Positions 1 to 6,099 of a stretch of DNA of 31,253 bases are shown here, one piece after another; the first letter of the stretch is position 1, and the number at the start of each line of letters is the position of its first letter. Below the pieces are notes generated by a model. That model was not told the DNA's origin. It did no database searches and saw only the letters and a program-made list of their open reading frames with translations. The position numbers were made by a program, and so were the translations under genes. Origin of the DNA: RGUW01 sp040399325 (GTDB taxonomy: Bacteria; Cyanobacteriota; Cyanobacteriia; PCC-6307; Cyanobiaceae); NCBI GenBank assembly GCA_040399325.1, contig JBBASJ010000024.1, positions 1 to 31,253 on the forward strand, read 5' to 3'.

Positions 1-40
1 TTGCAACCGGTCTTGCAACTGAATGCGTTACGTCAAGTCT

Positions 41-85
41 GAAGCGGGTGACCGGACTCGAACCGGCGACGTTCAGCTTGGGAAG
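41..85 (-). repeat. Distal att site: duplicated 3' half of tRNA-Gly(CCC)
   Basis: This 45-bp stretch is identical to 3567-3611. It corresponds to tRNA positions 30-72 plus two trailer bases. The match ends at base 86, where tRNA pairing is lost, so this is a fragment and cannot make a tRNA. The copy ends at the anticodon stem/loop, a usual crossover location for tRNA-targeting integrases. Sequence on its outer side (1-40) differs from that beyond the intact tRNA. Confidence 0.85.
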
Positions 86-137
86 GTTCTTGATTGATTT
101 GGCGAACTGGATGAGCTGCCGTGAGTCTCATCAGCCC

Positions 138-2561
138 TCAGGCTTGGATGTGAGAGGGTCCGTGAGCAGCTTTCGATAAGGCGCTTGCCATCGATGGCTG
201 TTCTGCAAGCAGCGCGTAGCCCATGGCCCGATAGCCCCGCAGCCGTCGCTCCCACATCCGTTGTGTGATCGGATGGCCGAGATCAAGCCAATCGATGATG
301 CGCACGCTCGTCTTGCCGCTCTGTTGTCGATGCAGGCGGCCGGCGTATTGCTGCAGTGTGCCTTTCCACGACACGGGCATCGCCAGCAGCAGCGTGTTGA
401 GTGGCGGATGGTCGAAGCCTTCACCCACCAGACGGCCGGTGGCCAGCACGATGCGGGGTGCATCAGGAGGTAACGCTTCCAGCGCAGCCAGGGTGGCGCT
501 GCGCTGGCGTGCGCTCAGCCGCCCATGCAAAAGGAACAGGTTCGGCACCTCCCCAGCCAGAGCAGCGGCGATCCTCGTGATGTGATCGGTGCGCTCGCTC
601 AGGAGCAACAAGCTGCGGCCGTCATCCCAGCAGCCGAGAGCCTCCTCCACGATCCGCTCGGTGCGGCGTGGGTCCTCCGCTAATCGGCGCATCAGCTCCT
701 GGATCGGCAGATCGGTTGGCAGCCCCTCGAGCTGATGGGTGCGGCTCACCAGCTCCAGGATCTGGGGCGCTCCGGCAGGACGCTGGGCGATGTGGCGAAT
801 GGGGCCGCACTGCATGAACAGGATCGGCTGCATGCCGTCGCGGCGCACCAGGGTGGCCGACAGCCCAAGCACGTAGCGGGCCTTCACCCGGTGCAGGATG
901 GCCTCAAAAGACGCTGCCGCGATGTGGTGGCATTCGTCGACAATCACCTGCCCGTAGGTCTGCACCACGGGGTTCACCTCCCCTTTCCGCACCAGCGACT
1001 GCATCACAGCGATGTCGAGTTGGCCGGTGGGCCTGGCCTTGCCACCACCGATGCAACCGACCGCCTTCGGAGCGACATCCAAGAAGGCGTGGAGCCGCTC
1101 CTGCCATTGGCGCAGCAGCTCAGCCCGATGCACCAGCACCAGGGTGTTGACCGCCCGGCGCGCCAGGATCGCTGCTGCAACCACCGTTTTCCCGAAGGCC
1201 GTCGGTGCCTGTAGCACGCCGATGTCATGACGCAGCATCGCGTCCACGGCGGCCTCCTGGTCATCGCGCAATTGGCCTGTGAACACCAGCTCCAGGGGCG
1301 AGCCGTTTTGGCGTTCATCCACCAGCTCCCAGCTGATCCCCTGCTCCTGCAGCAGGGTCTGCACGGGTTCCAGGCAGCCCCGCGGGAGGGCCATGTGCTG
1401 GGGAAAGTTTTCGGCGCAGCCGATCACCCGCGGTTTGTCCCATACCGACAGGCGCATCGCCTGGGCTTTGTAAAAGGCCGGGTTGGCGAAGGCGGCGAGG
1501 CGGATCAGGCGATTAAGCAGTGGCTGCGGCAGGCCCGAGCGCTCCACATAGAGCCGATCAGCCAGGGTGAGCATGAGGGAGGTGGGCAGCGGTCCCCTGA
1601 GCCGGGATAGCGGCACCGCTGACTTCCATGGGGTCGCCAGGTCCTCCTCGTCGATGAAAGCCAGATCGAGAGGATGGACCCCGCCCGTGGCGCTCTGGAT
1701 CAAGGTCTGCAGCCCGGCCACCGACAGCCGCTGCAGGGTTGCCAGATAGGCCCACTGATCGGGATAGGGCTGCAGGTCGTCATCCACGAACACGCTGCAG
1801 CCCCGCTGGCGGGGTTCCTTCTGCAGCGGCAGGGCGATCAGGTTGCCGAAGCCGCCTTTCGGCAGGGTGTCCTGGTTGGGGAACAGCCGGTCGTAGGAGC
1901 TCAACTGCAGCTGACGCGTGGCGTTGCAGGTGTGGCTGATCAGGGCCGCCCCCAGCTGGCGGGCCTCCCGCGCCGATACGGCCTCCTCAAAGAACACCCA
2001 CACGTGAGCACCGTCTCCGGAGCGGGAGATCTCCAGTGCTGCCGGCACCGCCAGCTTTCGGCACGAGCGCAGAAAGGCCCGGGCATCGTTACGCCAGTCC
2101 TGCTCGTCAAAGTCGACGGCCAGCAGGTGGCAATGGTCGTTGTCCAGCAGGGGGTAGAGGCCGATGGTGTGGTCTCCGGCCAGGTGGCCGTAGATCGCTG
2201 CATCGCTGAGCGGCAGCAGCTCGCGGTGGTTGCAGTCGCGGCAGGAGATCCGTGGCTTCTCGCAGATGCCTGGGCGCCACTCATTGGCGCAGGCCGGTGC
2301 ATAGCCCGAGCGCCCGTTGCTGTTGCTCTGCCAGCGCAGGGCGTAGACGTCGTCGCGACCGCGGAACAGGCGCCGGAACAGCGCCACCTTCTCCTGCGTG
2401 GAACTGGGGCCGTTGGCAGGTGCTGCCTTCGCAATCGGCGCGGTTTCTGTTTGGGCAGATTCGCCGGATTGCCAGGCGATGCCATGGGCCTCCAGAAGCC
2501 CAATCAAGCGGGCGTTCTCCCGGCGCAGCCGATCTAGCTCAGAGGGCTTGGCGTCGACCAT
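138..2561 (-). CDS. TOTE-type archaeo-eukaryotic primase fused to SF2 helicase
   Basis: An 807-residue fusion protein. Residues 5-27 look like a short coiled coil. Four cysteines (91, 100, 107, 110) suggest a zinc-binding knuckle. Residues about 55-270 form an archaeo-eukaryotic primase (AEP) domain with the acidic motif DFD at 150-152, the S-x-H strand at 179-188 (His186) and a conserved FPNQD segment at 227-231. Residues about 425-780 form a superfamily II helicase: Walker A APTAFGKT (452-459), DECHH (542-546), GLSAT (566-570) and a QQYAGRLHR motif VI. This architecture matches the family known as TOTE conflict system AEP-helicases, which is thought to act on nucleic acid of invading elements. 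It is third in an operon, 12 bp after the toxin gene. All catalytic motifs look intact. The biological role is inferred from family and context. Confidence 0.85.
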   Translation of the reverse strand: MVDAKPSELDRLRRENARLIGLLEAHGIAWQSGESAQTETAPIAKAAPANGPSSTQEKVALFRRLFRGRDDVYALRWQSNSNGRSGYAPACANEWRPGICEKPRISCRDCNHRELLPLSDAAIYGHLAGDHTIGLYPLLDNDHCHLLAVDFDEQDWRNDARAFLRSCRKLAVPAALEISRSGDGAHVWVFFEEAVSAREARQLGAALISHTCNATRQLQLSSYDRLFPNQDTLPKGGFGNLIALPLQKEPRQRGCSVFVDDDLQPYPDQWAYLATLQRLSVAGLQTLIQSATGGVHPLDLAFIDEEDLATPWKSAVPLSRLRGPLPTSLMLTLADRLYVERSGLPQPLLNRLIRLAAFANPAFYKAQAMRLSVWDKPRVIGCAENFPQHMALPRGCLEPVQTLLQEQGISWELVDERQNGSPLELVFTGQLRDDQEAAVDAMLRHDIGVLQAPTAFGKTVVAAAILARRAVNTLVLVHRAELLRQWQERLHAFLDVAPKAVGCIGGGKARPTGQLDIAVMQSLVRKGEVNPVVQTYGQVIVDECHHIAAASFEAILHRVKARYVLGLSATLVRRDGMQPILFMQCGPIRHIAQRPAGAPQILELVSRTHQLEGLPTDLPIQELMRRLAEDPRRTERIVEEALGCWDDGRSLLLLSERTDHITRIAAALAGEVPNLFLLHGRLSARQRSATLAALEALPPDAPRIVLATGRLVGEGFDHPPLNTLLLAMPVSWKGTLQQYAGRLHRQQSGKTSVRIIDWLDLGHPITQRMWERRLRGYRAMGYALLAEQPSMASALSKAAHGPSHIQA

Positions 2562-2573
2562 GGGGCATGCGCT

Positions 2574-2855
2574 TCAGCGCTGATCGGCATGCTGGTAGAC
2601 AACATTGCGCTCCCGCTTGCCCACCGCCACGACAAGGACGAGGAGCTCATGGTTGCGCACCTCGTAGATCAGCCGGTACCCGGCGGCCCGCAACTTGATC
2701 TTGTAGCGGCTTGAGGATCCACGCAATTTGCTCGCGGGCATCCTGGGCTCGTTCAGTCGCTCGGCCAACTTGTTCTTGAACTGCTCCCGGATTCCTGGCG
2801 GCAGCTTCCGCCACTCCCGAAGGGCTTCCGGGTGAAAGGCCAGCTCAAAGGGCAT
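2574..2855 (-). CDS. stbE: RelE/StbE-family toxin
   Basis: A 93-residue basic protein of the RelE/ParE superfamily, closest by eye to the StbE branch: it contains IREQFKNKLAERL, ASKLRG, YKIKLRAAGYRL and a terminal VGKRERN block, all typical of that branch. RelE-type toxins are usually ribosome-dependent mRNA endonucleases and are neutralised by the antitoxin encoded just upstream. The start codon lies inside the antitoxin gene (11-bp overlap), implying translational coupling. The stop is 12 bp before the primase-helicase start, so all three genes are probably co-transcribed. The length is normal for the family and nothing looks broken. Confidence 0.9.
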   Translation of the reverse strand: MPFELAFHPEALREWRKLPPGIREQFKNKLAERLNEPRMPASKLRGSSSRYKIKLRAAGYRLIYEVRNHELLVLVVAVGKRERNVVYQHADQR

Positions 2856-3099
2856 CGAGGCTGACCCGCACCGGCTCCTGGCCGTCCGTCAGCCGGGCAT
2901 CGGCGATGCGGCCCAGCTCCAGGTCGTCCACCAGATCCATCAGATCTTCGTAGGCCCTGGCCGGCACGCAGTAGAAGGCCGGCTCGTTGCGGTTGAGTAC
3001 CGCGACGGCCATCCCCTCTCCTGCCGCCACGGTTGCCATGGGGTTTTTCTTGTGTTCCGAGATGCTCACGGCTGTCTCGGCGAGTACGCGATGGACCAT
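2845..3099 (-). CDS. stbD: StbD-type (Phd/YefM-like) antitoxin
   Basis: An 84-residue acidic-tailed protein. The N-terminal block ETAVSISEHKKNPMATVAAG and the following AVLNRNEPAFYCVPARAYE are hallmark StbD sequences. The N-terminal half of this family binds DNA as a dimer and represses its own promoter, and the C-terminal half wraps the toxin. It is first in the operon, as usual for type II modules. No convincing Shine-Dalgarno is seen before the ATG at 3099. The upstream DNA carries repeated GGTCTC elements that are good candidates for its operator. Confidence 0.88.
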   Translation of the reverse strand: MVHRVLAETAVSISEHKKNPMATVAAGEGMAVAVLNRNEPAFYCVPARAYEDLMDLVDDLELGRIADARLTDGQEPVRVSLDAL

Positions 3100-3566
3100 C
3101 AGCGGGACAGGAAGGCAATCCTCAATACTTTAGGTCTCCAGCCAGGTCTCAGATAAGGTCGCTGGGCGGGTCTGGATCGAGTGGGTGGCGACCGGCTGGT
3201 CTCCAGCAATTGTGGAGACCTTCCTGGGGAATGTTTCCCTGCACTTGCGGTGTTAGGCGATCGGTCGTTGAAGCTGCAGCGGCTTGCCCTGATCGCCTCC
3301 GGACATTGTGTTGGGCCGAATTCAGTTGGCAACTTCCGCCCAGCCATGATTTCGGAACATCGTGGGCTCGAGGGCCCATGAGTTCACCTCGCGCAGTTGA
3401 ATGCCTGATGAATCAATGGCGCACTTGTAAGAGAATCTCTGTGAGAAGGTCGCTGCCACTCCACTGCCGGACCGTGCCTGTCAGCGCTGGGCTCCTGGTG
3501 ACCTTCCGACAGCCGATGCGCAAGAAGACTTTATCTTAACCTTCAGCGATTTTTAGTCCTGGACTA
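3100..3566. other. Non-coding part of the island, between antitoxin start and tRNA
   Basis: About 467 bp without a convincing gene; the open frames crossing it show no recognisable domain. It holds the promoter region of the stbD operon, GGTCTC repeats (3133-3220), a 10-bp direct repeat (3155-3164 and 3446-3455), and a hairpin at 3361-3380 (7-bp arms with one G-U pair). It may also hold the recombinase binding arms flanking the att site or a decayed gene. Neither can be shown from sequence alone. Confidence 0.5.
3133..3220. promoter_or_regulatory. Putative antitoxin operator: repeated GGTCTC(CA) boxes
   Basis: GGTCTCCAGC occurs at 3133-3142 and 3198-3207, a shorter GGTCTC at 3145-3150, and the inverted TGGAGACC at 3213-3220. 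The last two form a perfect 8-bp inverted repeat around a 7-base spacer (3198-3220). The boxes begin 34 bp upstream of the antitoxin start and surround an AT-rich stretch (3125-3132) that could be a -10 region. Antitoxins of this class autoregulate through such palindromes, so an operator is the simplest reading. Confidence 0.45.
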
Positions 3567-3611
3567 GAAGCGGGTGACCGGACTCGAACCGGCGACGTTC
3601 AGCTTGGGAAG
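3567..3611 (-). repeat. Proximal att site inside tRNA-Gly(CCC)
   Basis: This is the partner of the 41-85 repeat and is identical over all 45 bases. It begins two bases beyond the mature tRNA 3' end and stops at the last base of the 5' anticodon stem. The rest of the tRNA continues intact beyond it, so this is the junction where the tRNA was restored. Confidence 0.85.
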
Positions 3612-3640
3612 CTGACATTCTACCACTGAATTACACCCGC
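3569..3640 (-). tRNA. trnG: tRNA-Gly (anticodon CCC)
   Basis: Read on the minus strand, 72 nt fold as a standard cloverleaf: acceptor GCGGGTG pairs with CACCCGC, D-arm ATTC...GAAT, anticodon stem TCAGC/GCTGA with loop TTCCCAA (anticodon CCC), and T-arm with TTCGAGT. The discriminator is T, and CCA is not encoded. It reads GGG glycine codons. Its 3' half serves as the integration target of the neighbouring island. A terminator hairpin ends directly at its 5' end, leaving no obvious free promoter. Confidence 0.96.
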
Positions 3641-3673
3641 AAAAAACAGAGAATTGGTCGCCCAGTTCTCTGT
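3641..3673 (-). terminator. Intrinsic terminator of the aminotransferase gene
   Basis: On the minus strand a 12-base stem (3662-3673 pairing with 3646-3657, one G-T wobble) with a four-base loop is followed at once by six T residues (3641-3646). It begins 12 bp after the aminotransferase stop. The T-tract ends at the first base of tRNA-Gly. Confidence 0.85.
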
Positions 3674-3685
3674 CCATGGAACAAC

Positions 3686-4888
3686 TTAGCCGCCCAGAGC
3701 CGCTGCGGCTGCGGCGACGCCGGCTCCCGGGGTGCCCTTGTGCAGACCCAGTCCCTGCAGGGTCGCCTCAATCGCTGCCACGGCGGTGAGCACATCGCGG
3801 TCGCAGACGAAGCCCAGGTGGCCGATGCGGAACACGTGCCCCTTGAGGTGGTCCTGGCCGCCCGCCAGCAGGATGTCAAAGCGCTCCTTGACCTTCTTGC
3901 GCAGGGTTTCGGCATCGATGCCCTCGGGTGCCACGGCCGTGATCGCCGGGCTGCCATGGCCCTCGGCGGCATAGAGGGGCAGGCCGATCGCCTTCATGCC
4001 GGCCTGGGCGGCGGCGCGGTGGCGGCTGTGGCGGGCGAAGATCGCCTCGAGGCCTTCGGCCTGCATCATCGTCAGAGCGGCCTCCAGGGCGAAGTACAGG
4101 TTGATCGCCGGGGTGAAGGGGTTGCTGTCGGCCTTGGCCGCTTTGCGGTACTTGCCCAGATCCAGATAGAACTTCGGCAGATCCGAGCGCTCGTAGGCGG
4201 CCCAGGCCTTCTCGCTCATGGCCACGAAAGCCAGTCCTGGCGGCATCATGTAGCCCTTCTGGGAGCCCGAGCCGATCACGTCGATGCCCCAGGCATCCAT
4301 CGGCACGCTGCAGGCCCCCAGGCTGGTGACGCAGTCAGCGATGGTCAGGGCGGTGCCGTGGGCCTTGACGTGGCCGGCAATGGCCTCCAGGTCGTTGATG
4401 ACCCCGGTGGAGGTCTCCGAGTGGGTCAGGATCACCGCCCTGATCGCCTTGGCGCTGTCGGCCTCAAGCGCGGCCTTGAAGGCCTCCGGATCCAGAGGTT
4501 GACCCCACTCGGCCTTGATCACCTGCACGTCGAGGCCATAGGCCTGGGCGACCTTGACCCAGCGCTCGCCGAACTTGCCGTTGTCGCCGCAGAGGACCTT
4601 GTCGCCCTTGCTGAGCACGTTGATGATGCCGGCCTCCATGGCGGCGGTGCCGCTGCCGGTGATCACCAGCACGTCGCCGGTGGTCTGGTGCAGCCACTGC
4701 AGCTGCTCGGTGGTGCGCTTGACGACTGTCTGAAAATCGGCGCTGCGGTGGCCGATCGGGTGGCGGGCCATCGCCTGCAGGACCGTTTCAGGTACCGGCG
4801 TGGGGCCGGGGATCATCAGGGTCAGCTTGTCCTGCATGGCGGCTGGGGCGGCGAACGGCGGCGCCGATGCGGCGCAATCGACCACCAT
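3686..4888 (-). CDS. Alanine/serine-glyoxylate aminotransferase family protein
   Basis: A class V PLP-dependent aminotransferase of about 383-400 residues. The N-terminal motif IPGPTPVPE, the GSGTAAMEA phosphate-binding region, HSETSTG (156-162) and the PLP-lysine segment GSGSQKG (Lys211 in the longest form) identify the alanine/serine-glyoxylate aminotransferase group, also annotated as soluble hydrogenase small subunit in older cyanobacterial genomes. A role in glyoxylate removal during photorespiration is likely. The first 17 residues are Ala/Pro rich and atypical; the ATG at 4837 (MQDKLTLM) matches the family start better, so the true gene may be 3686-4837. It is transcribed divergently from cbiD and followed by a strong terminator. 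Confidence 0.88.
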   Translation of the reverse strand: MVVDCAASAPPFAAPAAMQDKLTLMIPGPTPVPETVLQAMARHPIGHRSADFQTVVKRTTEQLQWLHQTTGDVLVITGSGTAAMEAGIINVLSKGDKVLCGDNGKFGERWVKVAQAYGLDVQVIKAEWGQPLDPEAFKAALEADSAKAIRAVILTHSETSTGVINDLEAIAGHVKAHGTALTIADCVTSLGACSVPMDAWGIDVIGSGSQKGYMMPPGLAFVAMSEKAWAAYERSDLPKFYLDLGKYRKAAKADSNPFTPAINLYFALEAALTMMQAEGLEAIFARHSRHRAAAQAGMKAIGLPLYAAEGHGSPAITAVAPEGIDAETLRKKVKERFDILLAGGQDHLKGHVFRIGHLGFVCDRDVLTAVAAIEATLQGLGLHKGTPGAGVAAAAAALGG

Positions 4889-4920
4889 AAAAAACGGAGT
4901 GCCCCAGCCCTGCCCGTGCC

Positions 4921-6066
4921 GTGACCAGCGAGTCCATTGGCTACACCCTGCCGGTCTGGGTCTGCGCCGCAGCCCGGGCCGCCCTGCAGGTGCTGCGGGG
5001 CGACCCGTTCATGGCCCGGCAGGCGCTGCAGCTGGATCCCGATCAGCCGCAGACGGCAACGGTGCCGGTCCAGGCGGCCGCCCCCCTGGCCGATGGCTGG
5101 GTGCTGGGGGTGGCGCAGTGCGATCCAGGGCCGGGTGTGCTCGATCTCACCCGCAACCTTCAGGTCTGGGTGGCCCTGCGCTGGAGCGAGCTGCCGGGCG
5201 CCAGCGAGGCCGACTGGCTGCAGCTCGAGGCCGGTGAGGGGGTGGGCCTCCATGCGGCCAGCGGCGCCCCCTGCCTGTCGGCCTATGCCCGCGCCCTGCT
5301 GGCCTGCAACCTGCGGCCGCTGGTGCCCCAGGGCCGCGCCCTGCAGCTGCGGTTGGTGATTCCGGCCGGGCGGCAGCTGGCCGCACGCACCAGCAATGCG
5401 GCCTTTGGTGTGGTCGACGGTCTGGCCCTGATCGGGACCCAGGCCGCGGTGCAGCGCAGTGCTGCGCCCGAGCAGCTCGAGGTCGCCCTGGCCCAGCTGC
5501 GGTCGCTGGCGTCGGCCCCGGATTTTGCCGGTGCGCTGGTGCTGGTGATCGGCGAGAACGGCCTCGATCTGGCCCCGCGCCTGGGTCTGCCCCCCGAGCT
5601 GCTGGTCAAGGCGGGCAACTGGATCGGTCCGCTGCTGGTGGCGGCGGCCGAGGCGGGGGTGCAGCGGCTGCTGTTGTTCGGGTACCAGGGCAAGCTGATC
5701 AAGCTGGCGGGCGGGATCTTTCACACCCACCACCATCTGGCCGATGGCCGCGCCGAGGTGCTCACCGCCCTGGCGGCCCTGGAGGGCCTCAGCGGTGAGC
5801 CGCTGCGGGCGGTGCACGCCTGCGGCACCGTCGACGAGGCGCTGCAACGGCTGGATCAGCTCGAGCCTGCCCTGGCTGCGCGCCTGCGGCGGCGGATCGC
5901 TCAGGCGATCGAACAGCGCTGCGCTGCCTACCTGCAGCGCCACGGTCACGCCGGACCCGGGGTGGGGGCCGTGCTGTTTGACCGGCAACGCCGGCTCTGC
6001 GCCCAGGGGGTGCTGGGCAGCGGCCTGCTGCAGGCGCTCGGAGCCAGCGACGGGGGTGGCTCCTAG
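4921..6066 (+). CDS. cbiD: Cobalt-precorrin-5B C1-methyltransferase CbiD
   Basis: A 381-residue protein starting at GTG. The N-terminus GYTLPVWVCAAARAALQ and the central RLLLFGYQGKLIKLAGGIFHTH are typical of cyanobacterial CbiD. CbiD methylates C1 of cobalt-precorrin-5B in the oxygen-independent corrin pathway; in picocyanobacteria the pathway makes pseudocobalamin. Length is normal. It lies 33 bp upstream of guaA on the same strand, with which it is probably co-transcribed although the pathways are unrelated. Confidence 0.9.
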   Translation: MTSESIGYTLPVWVCAAARAALQVLRGDPFMARQALQLDPDQPQTATVPVQAAAPLADGWVLGVAQCDPGPGVLDLTRNLQVWVALRWSELPGASEADWLQLEAGEGVGLHAASGAPCLSAYARALLACNLRPLVPQGRALQLRLVIPAGRQLAARTSNAAFGVVDGLALIGTQAAVQRSAAPEQLEVALAQLRSLASAPDFAGALVLVIGENGLDLAPRLGLPPELLVKAGNWIGPLLVAAAEAGVQRLLLFGYQGKLIKLAGGIFHTHHHLADGRAEVLTALAALEGLSGEPLRAVHACGTVDEALQRLDQLEPALAARLRRRIAQAIEQRCAAYLQRHGHAGPGVGAVLFDRQRRLCAQGVLGSGLLQALGASDGGGS

Positions 6067-6099
6067 GCTGGTTCGAATGCCCGGCAGCGAGCGCAAGTC

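Larger units (their letters stand above)
41..3611. mobile_element. Small tRNA-Gly-integrated genomic island (att-bracketed)
   Basis: A 45-bp sequence is repeated exactly and in the same orientation at 41-85 and 3567-3611. The right copy is part of an intact tRNA-Gly(CCC). The left copy holds only the tRNA 3' half, from the anticodon loop to the 3' end plus two bases. Tyrosine-recombinase elements that target tRNA genes leave this pattern: the element restores the tRNA and the displaced 3' end marks the far boundary. The interval carries a stbD-stbE-primase/helicase operon and about 470 bp of non-coding DNA. No integrase, excisionase or relaxase is present, so it may be a satellite, a decayed element, or one unit of a larger island continuing left of base 1. 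The repeat is directly seen; mobility is inferred. Confidence 0.72.

Noticed and set aside
1..18. TTGCAA repeat as a mobile-element end
   Set aside because: A six-base palindrome repeated once near the window edge is too short to support this.
41..85. Second tRNA-Gly gene
   Set aside because: Only the 3' half is present; the acceptor 5' strand, D-arm and 5' anticodon stem are missing.
3033..3539. 168-residue plus-strand frame across the island's non-coding DNA
   Set aside because: It overlaps the antitoxin start, has no recognisable domain and has a composition unlike a real protein.
3551..3566. TAGTC/GACTA hairpin as a tRNA terminator
   Set aside because: The stem is about five bases and is not followed by a T-tract on the minus strand.
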